64,000 nt of DNA from Diadema setosum (GCA_033980235.1 CM067067.1:38793985-38857984); one strand, 5' to 3'; positions 20,949 to 31,467 are shown, numbered from the stretch's first letter. Program-made: numbers and translations. The notes: generated by a model from the letters alone, not told the origin.

Positions 20949-23900
20949 TTAGGCAGCCAGTATGTTCTTCTCGCAAACGAAGTAGTACTTGTTAGTACCC
21001 CTGACGTCATTAGCGTTTGAGTTGCTGTATATGTGAACGTTGCCCTCGGCACCACCGGAGTTGTTGGGTTCACCTTCCTGCCAGAAAGCTGGGGATGGAA
21101 GGCTCATGCTGGTTCCATCTTCCCACTGCCAGCCGCCGGTGACACGATTCAGTCCTGCGGCAAAGAGGAGAAGAGGAGCAGCGAAATTATATATGACTCT
21201 GTGTGGTTTAAACGTGTGTTTAGACCCCCCCCCCCCCCCCAACGTGAGTTAATACACGACACAAATTGGAGAAAGAAGATGTATCGACACGTGGCCGGAT
21301 GTTAAAAATATCATAAATCTTCACATGGGCAACAAAAATCATAATTTAAGAAAATGTATTTCGTTTATCTTTTACAGATTTTGTTTTTTATTCGTTTATC
21401 TTTTACGCATTTTTTGTCCATAATCTACTCAGAGCGGTTTTTCCCATTCGTTGAGATATCAAGCGTGTCAGCTTCTGGGAGGCTGGGAAAATTATAAATG
21501 AATAATTGAAAAGAATTCGTGGGAGAAAGAGTGAATTTCTTCATTAATTTCTGATACAATGTAGTGTAGATTTGGATGTTTTCAATCAGTTACATTTAAG
21601 GGGAACAATGTCATCATTGTCTACTATCTATTCTAATCCTGCAATACTTAAGCAAAGTAAAATACAACGTACCATCATTTGTACGTGCCAATAGAATCTG
21701 GAATAACTGCAGAAAATAGCTGAAGTCCTGACCATTTTGAACGCAGGACAATGCCCTTCTCTCATAAAAAAGGGGGTAGGGCCTACTTAGTCTCTGATTT
21801 AACCCTAATCGCTACGAAAAGAAAAGCCCGCAGAGGAACATGATCTGCCAGAGCTGTTTTAAAGCTCCATGCAGGGGAAAATGAACGAACAAAAATAAAT
21901 ACCGATGAAGAACTGCTGGTAGGGGCTGGTTTGTTTGAACACATACTGCCAGACGAACCCATACTCTTCCATGGTGTTGAAACTGACGACATGGGCACCC
22001 ATTTCAGCACATTTGCTTTTTGCCTCGCTGTATGCTTTCTTTTCCTTCACAAGTTTGTAGCAAGATCCGCTCTCAAGATTCTTCACCCATGTGTTGTCCG
22101 GGCAACTCTTCACTGTAGTGTTAGACACAAGGCAAGAAAATAATTTGAATGCAATACAAAGGCATGTAGTTGGTCTTGAGCGCCAGTGAGGGAGCCCGTC
22201 AATTGGTTACTAGAGTACCGTATCGGGCTCACACGGGTAAATAATTCCCCATAGAGACGTGTGTTAAAATTCAAAATTAAAGCAATTCTGCAAAATAGCT
22301 GGGAGAAATGAGATGTTTCATTTTCGGTGACCTGGAAAAGTGAGGTGTACCCTTTCACCCATCAAATTTTCAAGGAGGTCGGGTCCGTCAGCTCAAACTC
22401 TGTCCAAGGGTCCGCAAAGCCAGACTACGATTCTTTTCACTATTAAAAAAAAAATTGCATATTTTCCGTACATGCACCCAATGAAATAGTCCCTTCAAAT
22501 TCCACGAGAGAAACTTTCATCTTCCAACCAAAATGCAGTTTGTAGAGGAATTCATACTCAATACATGTATCTGTAGCTATTCAGTGTTTTGTTTTGTTTG
22601 GGTTTCTTTTTGTTGCCAAACTGTGTTTTCTGGTTTTTATTTTTTTTTCTATTGGCCAATCGCAGGCTTCAAAACTCACAAGCCGAAAACCGAGTTGGCC
22701 ATACTCTCTTTATAATAGTTATACCACATAAACCACATACATAATAATATACACATACAAATAATAAGTACATTTTCGCCAAGAGATTGTGACGTACACG
22801 TCTTGTGGATTAAAAACGCACGGGCACAGTACGATTAGGTGCGAGGCAGAATATTATGAATCGTGTGAGAAAGCACCCTACCACAGGTGTAAACTCCAGG
22901 GGATGCAACTACCCCCCCCCCCCGCTCTTGGGGGGGGGGGGGGGGGGTGGCCTGTACAAATATCCCCCCATCCCGGAAATTAATAAAGAATAGACAAACT
23001 ATTACCATGGTCGGGTGATGTTCAACGCGATCAGTATACTATTATGCCCCTTTGTGCATTTGTCTTTGATAATCTATCATTTCTACACATTTTCCTCCTG
23101 TTTCCTCCATACCTCAGAAGAATTTAAAGAATTTATAGGCGTAGAGATGAAACATTTTCAGTCAATGATCAAGTGATCGTCCTGAAAGCCACACAAGAAG
23201 GAAGCTATTCAACCTGGGTGCACCTCACGGAACCGACACCCACGAGTCATACAGTCCACGAGTCATACAGCTCACGAGTCATACAGCCCACGAGTGATAC
23301 AGCCCATGCGTTATACAACCCACAAGTTATACATCTCACGATTCATACATCCCATGAGTTTGACACTAAGCAAACAAGGCCCACGAGACCGACACATTAA
23401 GCGCCGTGTTGTATCTGTCAAACTCGTGGGCTGATTTTACCTAGTGACGAACTCATGGGCTTTATTTGCCTAGTGTCGAACTCATAGGCTGTATGACTCG
23501 TGAGCTGTATGACTCATAAACCTTTTTTCAATGTCGAACTCGTGGGCTGTATGACTCGTGGGTATCGGTCTCATGGGATGACTACTTTAACCTGCCCTTT
23601 CTCTGGGGTCAAAGAGCTGTCAATCGTGAACGCAGGATTCTAATTGGCTCCTGATGGATTTAGCATATTTTGGAGCAAAACTAATTTTTGTTGCCTGAAT
23701 TTTTCAATTTCCTCACAAGAATTTCAAGATTCTGAAGAGGCTACTGTGTGTGACGGGGGAAAGTGTTTTAAAAATCCAATTTGATATTTAACAGAGGAAT
23801 TTAGACTCTTTTGGAAAAAGTACGTTTCACATCATATTTAACTTTTATCAAACCTCAACGATTCTATTGGTCTAGTACTGGGCGATTCATTAAAGCCAAC

Positions 23901-24188
23901 ATTCTGCTGCTAAGTGAGGACGGTATGGAATTTACTTTCTCAATATAGTATGTGTTACACAAAAAAAAAGAAGAGATGGAGATGCTAACATTTAAGAAAT
24001 ATCTACATTTGCCTTTCCTTTACGAGTACTACAGTATAAGGTGAGGCTGAAAAAAAAAGCTGGGGCAATACTTTACCTTGACGACAAGTTTGGAGGAGTT
24101 CCCCTACGGACTCGGAGAGGCTACACTGCTCGGCATAGGCCGTGGTAGCCAGGAGGAGAAGAGAGAGCATGAACATCTTGGGACACAT
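20949..24188 (-). CDS. Secreted C-type lectin, three exons, 175 residues
   Basis: Exon 1 is 24,077-24,188, exon 2 is 21,903-22,112 and exon 3 is 20,949-21,154 (stop TAA at 20,949-20,951). Donors are CAAG|GTAAAG and ATCG|GTATTT; acceptors end 'ctacag' and 'ccgcag'; all junctions are phase 1. The joined frame has 175 codons. Residues 1-19 are a signal peptide (cleavage AYA|EQ). A long-form C-type lectin domain covers about 41-170. It starts at CPDNTW (41-46) with a second Cys at 55, has C72 in helix 1, IGLNRV at 107-112 and WQWEDG at 116-121, and ends FVCE at 166-169. EPN (136-138), E144 and N156-D157 preserve the usual calcium-site residues, with EPN pointing to mannose-type sugars. The two inner-disulfide cysteines are both absent. 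It probably acts outside the cell as a calcium-dependent sugar-binding protein; the biological role is inferred. M5 is an alternative start. Confidence 0.88.
21155..21902 (-). other. Lectin intron 2
   Basis: 748-bp GT-AG intron between the two halves of the lectin domain, splitting the domain just after FFI at the IGL motif. It contains a homopolymer C tract (about 21,227-21,240) and nothing else recognisable. Confidence 0.8.
22912..22947. repeat. C-run/G-run hairpin
   Basis: Twelve C, a 6-nt spacer GCTCTT, then about 18 G. The two runs can pair as a perfect hairpin, and either strand could also form quadruplex structures. It lies inside lectin intron 1. Confidence 0.9.
23213..23580. repeat. 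'cccacgagtcatacagc' foldback element, copy 2 (complete)
   Basis: The left arm begins 'gggtgcacctcacggaaccg' and 'acacccacgagtcat', then has about eight ~17-bp units 'acagcccacgagt.at'. The right arm has the complement ('gggctgtatgactcgtggg') and ends 'tatcggtctcatgggatg'. Separators read 'gttcgacactaagcaaacaa' and its complement. The element is thus an inverted repeat whose arms are themselves tandem repeats. No coding capacity. Confidence 0.85.
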
Positions 24189-24277
24189 TTCGGAGACTGG
24201 CTTGACTGTAGCTGCGATCAGGGTTGATAGAACAACAGCAGGTAGCGATTTAATGTCAATTGATTCACTTCAAACGG

Positions 24278-24284
24278 TTTATAT
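24278..24284 (-). promoter_or_regulatory. TATA-like element of the lectin gene
   Basis: Minus strand 'gcatataaaccgtttgaagtg' type sequence, about 95 bp upstream of the ATG. It is conserved in position and flanks in the duplicated exon-1 region at 15.7 kb, which supports it as the core promoter. Confidence 0.6.
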
Positions 24285-24914
24285 GCGTTTCGGCAAAATG
24301 CAATCACGTTCTTGATTTTAATTGTATTTGACTTGTATGTCTTTGTTTATTGAATTTAAACTCTTTACTCTGAACACATCACCCATCGTTATTATTAATA
24401 ACACGTCATTGATTGGTGTTACGTGGTATTTGACTGACAGCTTTGATCAGACGTGGTTATTGAAATTGCAGAATGAAATGTTCTGTCTTTAGATTCAGCG
24501 AGAGGAACGTACTTTTCAGCACTTCTTCATCGATCGAACTATTTGGCCCCGATCGATTAGAAAGTGATGTTGCAATGAACTGCGAAATTGTGACAATTTT
24601 AAACCAATATCAAATCAAGAATTGTTATATAGACATATTGATATGTCCATATCTTTCTTAACGTATGTCTCCATACGATATAAACTCAGGTATGGATTCT
24701 GTGCCAACGCACTAACAACCTGTAGCGGTAATTGGATTCGGTTTATGGAAGAAATATATAAATGAAACAGGAGAGAAGTTTTATCAAGCCAGAGTATGCA
24801 GTGAAAAATTTCAATAAATGACGTGTAACACAGCCACCGGTAGTCACGCAATGCAAAGTCGATAAGTTTTGCTCGTTCATGCTCACGCTTTGAAATGATT
24901 CGATATCGAAGCTG

Positions 24915-25295
24915 TCATCCCACGGACTCGACACCCACGAGCTATAAGGCCCACGAGCTAGACTTAGAAAAACAAAAGGTCCACGAGTCATACAGCCCAC
25001 TAGCTCAACACCAAGTAGAACCTGCGCACTAACTAGACACTGAGTGAAACAGGCTCATGAGCTCGACATTAGGCTCATAGATACCATGGGCTCGATACTA
25101 TTCCCAACGTGCATTAAACCCAGTAATGTAATGTCGAGATTGTGGGCTTTTTCTGGGCCATTGTTTGCCTAGTGTCTGGCTCATGGACTGTATGGCTCGT
25201 GGGCACATTTTTGTGGACGTCGAGCTCCTGGGTTATATGACTCATGGGTATCGAGTTCGTGACGTGCACCCGATCCAGACACGTACACCCTGGCC
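24915..25295. repeat. 'cacgag' foldback element, copy 3
   Basis: The left arm starts 'atcccacggactcgacaccc' and the right arm ends 'gggtatcgagttcgtgacgt' followed by 'gcaccc'. Both are inverted copies of the same motif series, with a more diverged middle. It lies just upstream of the lectin promoter region and its exon-1 duplication boundary (about 24,840). Confidence 0.8.
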
Positions 25296-25502
25296 TTGGT
25301 CCCGTGCCTGTGTCCGTGTGGTAGAGACTTATAGTTCGATTTGGTTTATTCATATATTCAGGGAAGTCCATCTTGCTCTCAGCTTACAGCTGTTTTCAGG
25401 AAGTCCATTAAAATACGAGATGTATATTTACAAATACAACATAAGTTATGTACGTGACGTATAAATGTCACAAAGCAAAAGTTACGAATTTTTAAAGTTT
25501 TG

Positions 25503-25816
25503 GTGTTAGAACCGCTGGATGAGGAGACTACTAGAGGTTATGATGTCATGTGTGGACAACAACATAAGGAAAATATAAAGGGAATTCCACAAAATTTCAT
25601 TGTCTAGCATAAGGAAAGAACATTTGACTAACTGCTTTCAGAAGGCATTGGGAATAACTGCTACCCTTAACATAAGCATGTCAGTATCAAGTTGATGAAA
25701 TGTGTAATTTTCATGAAAAATAAATTTTGTGGAATTCTCCTCATATCTTCTTCATATTGTTGTCCACACATGACGCCATAACCTCTAGTAGTCTCCTCAT
25801 CCAGCTGTTCCAACAA
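25503..25816. mobile_element. Foldback element, ~95-bp arms
   Basis: The left arm 'accgctggatgaggagacta' through 'ggaattccacaaaattt' is matched in reverse complement by 'aaattttgtggaattc' through 'tagtctcctcatccagctg'. The spacer is about 125 bp with no reading frame. Arms are ~85-90% complementary by eye. Target duplication not identified. 25,296-25,502 holds nothing recognisable. Confidence 0.8.
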
Positions 25817-26249
25817 CAATCTTTTAAAAATTTGTAAATTTTGCATTGATTGTCCCGATTTTCCTCAAACTTTCACTGATGTGTTCTGTTAACGTTGCAT
25901 GCGTTCACTCAATCTACATTTCTCTTTTGGTTTGGGTTTCCTTTAAACATACTTTGTAAGTCAAGCTATCACGTTCTTGTTTTTTTTTTCTGTATTGTTG
26001 AATTTCAGTTGTCATCGAGGTTTTCAATACAGTCTGTAGTCATAATCGTTTTTGACTGGGTGATCGTAATTTTGGTTGTTATTTCGTAAAGTAACTGACT
26101 ACGCTTTCTTCACGAAATTAATGCTCTCGTCATTCGTCTATCAGCAACGGCAGTATGGAACGACTGCACACTTCAAAGACATGAACTGACTCAACTTTAG
26201 GCGGGAACTGTACGCCGCACAAATTAATGTTTATAATTATGAACATGAG

Positions 26250-26957
26250 TATAAAATCCTCAAAAAGTCCTGCAATTCCAATTTGATGTATCATATTTCT
26301 CTTAAAACTACATCATTTCATTCAAATGTGACATCATAAGAAAGCCTGATTAATTTTCTTTACAGCGACAACTCACTTGTTTACATTATGCATTCCTGGA
26401 ATGCACAGTATGACTGAGTATGAGGAAAGGTCAAAATGTGAAATGTTGCAAAATAGAGCAAACGCGTTATGTCATACAGTATAATTCCCATTTGCTTTGT
26501 CGTTTTAGGGAGGAAGGAATGCGCTCGAACAGAATGCTTTATGAGATTATCATTAGATTCCAGGTTTCATCCATGCATGAATTGAAAACTGCAGTAGTAT
26601 CTGCAGATTAAAATTAAACATAAAGGTTGACCAAACAGTCATTTAATGTCTAGGAAATGGGAGTTTTTGAAAGTGCTCCCATTTCAGCATTGCTTATTCC
26701 AGTGGCCTTTTTTTTTTCACCAAAACTGTACATTATCAATAGCAGAATTGTTGCGACTTTTCACTTTGGATCTGTCCCCATACTAAGCTGTTTTGCACAT
26801 TCCAAGAACACCCAGTCATAGCAAGTGAGGTGTCATTTTATAGATAATCAATCAGGCTTTCTTATGATGTTATAAATTATTGAAGAAAATGCGGGTATAT
26901 GAGAAATATGATATATCAAACTTTAATTGCAGAACTTATTTTGAGGAGTTTATTTTA
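26250..26957. mobile_element. Large foldback element, ~170-190 bp arms
   Basis: The left arm ('ataaaatcctcaaaaagtcc', 'catcataagaaagcctgatt', 'ggaatgcacagtatgactg') is matched in reverse complement on the right ('acccagtcatagc', 'caatcaggctttcttatgat', 'gaggagtttatttt'). The 350-bp centre holds a small hairpin ('aaatgggag'/'ctcccattt', 26,655-26,684). No coding frame. 25,817-26,249 is unremarkable. Confidence 0.75.
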
Positions 26958-27903
26958 AACAGTGCAGCCGATCACGGGAGGTGATCCAATCAATCCAATG
27001 CAATGCTAATATAACAATTCCCGCTATCGACTGTCAATCACTCTAAACCACGCCCCGGCAGCCTGGCCAGTCCTTGCTATTTTGTGTTAATGTAGTTTGG
27101 GACTGCATGGACTGTGTTATTTTGAGAAAACATGCACCTGACGACCAATCGCAACCGCCAAAACCAGAACGCCGTCACGTATTACCATATCATGTGATGC
27201 TTTCTGCCAGATGACTAGAGTCTGCCTGTGTTTGCCTACAGGCATATGTCGTTGCTGCAAATATCTAGGTGAGGTTTATATTGATTTCGTTTTCTTCTTT
27301 GGCAAGGGATTTTTTTGTTCATTCATTTCTCTTTCTCTCTCCATTGTATCTCTCTTTCTCTCTCTTACTTCATATCCGTTACATTATTGTCTTAAAACTG
27401 ACTAGTGTATATAATACTTAAGAGCATTATTTGTCAAATATGTGGCAAAACAAGCGAGTGTCCAAATGAATTGAACATGCTAAATGTTTAATAACTTTCA
27501 TCTTTCGCTGTCATATTTCTGGGAAGTATCTGCATTATTCAATATCCATGGCGTCAGTTTAATGGAATAATATCGATGTAATATTTCATTTCTTTGTACA
27601 ATGATTGATCAAAAAACACCTGATACTGACATTTTGGCATTAGATTAATTGACTGAAACTTCAGTATTTGCGTACCTTCTTTTCTGCATTTTATGTGTGA
27701 TATTTTTTCCTCGCTATGATTTAATCCTGGCAGAAATTCTGACAAAGTAAATAACGTAAAATTATGAGTTGTGGCAAAATGAACAGAGATTTTTTTTTTT
27801 TTTCATTTTGAGTATGTTTAAAAGCAATACTAGAGATCGCTTATCGAATGATTAATGTTCACAATTGCGGAAATGTGACTATTAAAATGGCAGAACTGCA
27901 GGT
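26958..27903. other. Sequence without recognised gene
   Basis: Contains 'cgccccggcagcctggccag' near 27,050 and T-rich tracts. No conserved frame, repeat or RNA gene is recognised. Confidence 0.4.
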
Positions 27904-27904
27904 G

Positions 27905-27960
<56 letters not shown>

Positions 27961-27990
27961 GTGTGTGTGTGTATGTGGATGTGTGTGCTT
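27904..27990. repeat. (TA)n then (GT)n microsatellite
   Basis: About 54 bp of TA repeats (with one 'catata' break) followed by a 'gtgtgtgtgtgtgtatgtg' run. Confidence 0.95.
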
Positions 27991-28379
27991 GTGAACAATC
28001 CATCTCTTTGTTTTTATTGACAGAAGGCGTGCTCTCTTTGAGACGTATTTTGTTACAGCTATACCCACAGACGGATAGTGGGAACGTGGAATTGTAACCC
28101 AATAGTCACATGAAGACATCACATTTTTGCTTTTCATTTTTGTTTTCTCTATTTTGGTCCGACGTTGCATCCGTGCCCCTCATCTGTATCTTATTCTCTG
28201 TTCAGAATTTGGGACCTACGCTTAACAAGCTCGCTTTCAAGTAGGTTCCATCATATTTCTTTAGCGTTATACATAGAGCCAAACTTACGAAGATTGACCG
28301 CTATGTTTTATATGTTTACATTAATTTGCTGTGCATCCAAGCTGGATTTTATGATTCACTACATTTTATTATATTTGAT

Positions 28380-28445
28380 GTACATTCCTTCATTGAGAAA
28401 TATAAAAATAAATTGAAATGAATTGAAATGAATTGAATTGAATCG
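28380..28445 (+). mobile_element. Probable non-LTR retrotransposon 3' tail
   Basis: 'aaaataaattgaaatgaatt' followed by repeats of 'gaaat' and 'gaatt' resembles the oligomeric 3' tail at 19.3 kb. Upstream sequence (28,165-28,380) has no recognisable reverse transcriptase signature, so only the tail is called. 28,446-29,580 holds no recognisable feature. Confidence 0.45.
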
Positions 28446-29583
28446 AATCGGAAACTGCTGGGAATTGAACCTTCAACCTCACCTAAGTGAGGGGCACGCA
28501 CTTACCACGGGACAGGGGCCGTTAGCTGAGGACAGTACTCGTTTATTGGGTATACACACAGCTCAGCGAATAGTGCATGTAAGTTGGATATTGTTAGATT
28601 TGTCTGAATGTATATTTTTGTGCTTTAGAATAACTCTGTTTATAATGATGTTAGTTACTTATGTTTTGGAATGATCAACGCTTTAAAAGGCTTGCTTTTT
28701 AGTGAACCACTCTTTTCCATGCTAACTTTTTTTTTTTTGGTCAAACTTCAATCAGTTGTACTTATTTATGATCTTATCATAATTCTGCGATCCACATTGT
28801 CTAATGTAGCCATTTGAAACTGATCAAACAATAAATTATGATTGTGTAATGCATGCTTGGCATTTTGTTTCACTCTTTGTTGGATGGAAAATAAATAATT
28901 ACAAAGAAAAGAATCTGACAGGCATTAAATTACAAAATTTAGCTAATATAATGAAGTGACTCCGATTATGACTATACAATGTTTAAATGTGTGTTATCTG
29001 CGCTGTCTGACTTTGAATCGACTTCTGCCAGTGTTTCTGTCTCAAATCATTATTTTCTTCTTTTGCCTTTCCCAAGCCTATTCCTATCATAGAGTGCTCC
29101 TTTATAAAGTCATTGCCCTTCTCTTTTCCACCATTCCTTTTCTAGAAAAGATCGTCTAAATTCCAAGCACAAGAGGCTCACATATTATTATGATAATTTT
29201 ATGTAGAATGTTCTGAGTTTTAATGGTTCATCCATGTGGTTGATTTCTGATCCAAAAGGAGATCTATGAAAAAATACCGCCGTGCTAATAAGCTGTTTAC
29301 TATATACGTTTTCTTTAGAAACGCTACTGTTTATATAAGAAATAATGAGTACGGGAAATTAAAGTCACACACAAATTTGCACCATTATTTTCACCTTCGT
29401 ATTTATATACATGATGTCAAAATCTGTGAAAGTATAGGACCATGAAGCTTTGATTTTTCAAAACTAGAAAGCAGTGTAAAACAGCGCCTTCAATACCTCT
29501 ACCACCCTTCGACAATATTATACATTCAGACTGACTCACTGTGCAAAATGAAGTGAATCACGTATAAAATCAGTCGCCTTCAA

Positions 29584-30001
29584 ATGCGTACCGAATTGTG
29601 CTCCTTCAGAAACCAATCTCACGCTACCTGTCTGAAACACAAGGAATGCGGTTTGCCAAAGACTCAACCCGCCTATTTATCCTCGGGGACTCTTACTCGT
29701 ACACCGGAGACTTCAATCCTTCTCAGCTGCTGCACCACGCCTTTGGAATCAGCTCCCCGAGTATTCGGAAATCACCATCTCTAGCGGTTTTCTAAAACCA
29801 ACTGAAGACTTTTCTTTTCAATTTTATCATTGACTGATGAATTACAATGTATTTACATTCCTGCTGTCAATGGTTATTTTCCCAGACTCCCTCAATGTAA
29901 GTTTGATATCTATGTGTGAAGGTGTGTGATACTACTTGTCCATTTGTTGTAAAGCGCTTAAGTATATAAGGCCCCTACCTGTATTGTATTGTGTTGTATT
30001 A
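29584..30001 (+). mobile_element. 3' end of a second non-LTR retrotransposon (relic)
   Basis: RLWNQLPE is encoded at 29,738-29,761. Continuing in a different frame from 29,760, SIRKSPSLAVF is followed by a stop (TAA at 29,793), after which NQLKTFLFNFI continues in that frame. Together these match the C-terminal 'RLWNSLP..IR...F..LKT.LF' pattern of non-LTR elements, with at least one frameshift and one nonsense change. The 3' region carries 'tgtaaagcgcttaag' and 'tatataaggcccctacc', common near the 3' ends of such elements, then an 'attgt' tail (29,984-30,001). It is a different family from the 18.7-kb relic, judging by its tail. Confidence 0.65.
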
Positions 30002-30280
30002 TACCTAACAGATATTTGACTACAATAATAAGCATTCTCCAATCGTTTAAGGAGTCCAGGACATGGACCGCCCACTATGAAAACCGAGGAAAAAACTTAA
30101 GCGTTCCCATGTCAGCGATAGGGAGCTTATAGATTTGCGTTGACCGTTCTCTTCTCTCCCCGAGTCGTGTTGCAAAGTAGCTTCAGATTAGGCGACCCAA
30201 CCTATATAAAGTAAAAGGGTGGAGCCTAACATTATGATCACTGTATCAAATAGCTCTCCGCGCAAGCGCAGAACAGTACT

Positions 30281-30297
30281 CCCCCCCCCCCCCCCCG
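30281..30297. repeat. Poly-C tract
   Basis: Run of about 17 C. Surrounding 30,002-30,402 holds no other feature that I recognise. Confidence 0.9.
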
Positions 30298-30402
30298 CTT
30301 TGAAAAACTACAGCTCCTTAATATCGTGTATCCTGGTACTAAAATTTTCGACAGAGGACTACGCAAGCCCACTTAGTTGATCAAAACTATATAACAGGTG
30401 AT

Positions 30403-30804
30403 TTAAAGATAATATAAAGTTTTGGTACCTCAAAAATGTCCCTGAGTTTCCTTGTCTTTGTTTGTGTTTCAGGATAAAGTACTTTTCTTATAACTAACAC
30501 TGTGAAACTTACTCGCCCCAAAGTGCTCTCATGTCATAGTAATCATGCAATAATGGTTTTGTACCAGAGCAGAGCGGGCTCTGAAAAATTCGAACGAGCC
30601 GTTAGTTTGACTCGACGCGGTACCGCGAGAATCAATATACACGTATTGTACGAAACCATTATGGCATGATTACTAAGACATGAGAGCACTTTGGGGCGAG
30701 TAAGTTTCACAGTGTTAGTTATAAGAAAAGTACTTTATCCTGAAACACAAACAAAGACAAGGAAACTCAGGGAAACTTTTGATGTACCAAAACTTTATCT
30801 TTAA
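30403..30804. mobile_element. TTAA-bounded foldback element, ~165-bp arms
   Basis: Starts TTAAAGATAA and ends TTATCTTTAA. The arms run from 'gttttggtacctc' through 'tttccttgtctttgtttgtg' and 'tcgccccaaagtgctctcat' to 'aaaccatta' and are nearly perfect reverse complements. The centre (~80 bp) holds 'gactcgacgcggtaccgcg'. It shares both termini with the longer element at 34,558-35,518. The boundary tetranucleotide TTAA is the target site of piggyBac-type transposons, so it is probably a non-autonomous relative of that class. Confidence 0.8.
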
Positions 30805-30862
30805 GCCGTCTGTGGTTATTTTCTTTCTGAGTGTTCGTGTGTGCGTGTGTCACTTTATAGTG

Positions 30863-30909
30863 TGATCACGCAGATGGACAATTTGCATGATTGTCCATCT
30901 GCGTGATCA
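30863..30909. repeat. Perfect 20-bp hairpin
   Basis: TGATCACGCAGATGGACAAT (30,863-30,882) pairs perfectly with 30,890-30,909 across a 7-nt loop. It lies about 60 bp right of the TTAA foldback. No mismatch in either arm. Confidence 0.95.
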
Positions 30910-31286
30910 ATCGAAAACGAAACTTTTCATATAGAGGGCACAGTTCATTCAGCCACATGTTTCAAACAATGCTTTGTTTTGCTTCCATGATCATTACATG
31001 CAGTGCCGACAAAAAGAAAAATACCAATCGTTCACTATCCTGAAACGCTCTCGAGGGGGAGTATACTGTAATACCGCCAGCTTGGCATTGGAGAAAATCA
31101 TGGGCTTACACGCTTGTATAGTTTCCATGATAAAGCTCTTCAGTCAAAACAAAACAAAAAAGTCAAAAAAGGGGGAGGGTAGAGAATCAGTTTTGTTAAC
31201 CATTCGATATTTTCGATGTGTATTGCGTTTCCTTCCTGAGTTTTCTAATCAATTTATTTATCAAATTGTTTCCTTAAACTCAGAAA

Positions 31287-31287
<1 letters not shown>

Positions 31288-31384
<97 letters not shown>

Positions 31385-31410
31385 TATATATGTAGACATG
31401 CATAGATTAT

Positions 31411-31462
<52 letters not shown>
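31288..31462. repeat. Long (TA)n tract with interruptions
   Basis: Two TA blocks of ~90 and ~50 bp separated by 'catcatatatatgtagacatg'. The open frames here are purely repeat-derived (Tyr-Ile runs). Confidence 0.95.

Positions 31463-31465
<3 letters not shown>

Positions 31466-31467
<2 letters not shown>

Larger units (their letters stand above)
22113..24076 (-). other. Lectin intron 1
   Basis: 1,964-bp intron between the signal-peptide exon and the lectin domain. It contains a C12-GCTCTT-G18 tract (22,912-22,947) and a complete foldback repeat (23,213-23,580). Confidence 0.8.

Noticed and set aside
29584..29795. Two overlapping 65-codon plus-strand genes
   Set aside because: They are two frames of one frame-broken retrotransposon C-terminus.
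30974..31405. Plus-strand open frame of 143 codons
   Set aside because: Its second half is a (TA)n tract read as Tyr/Ile; the first half has no domain or splice context.
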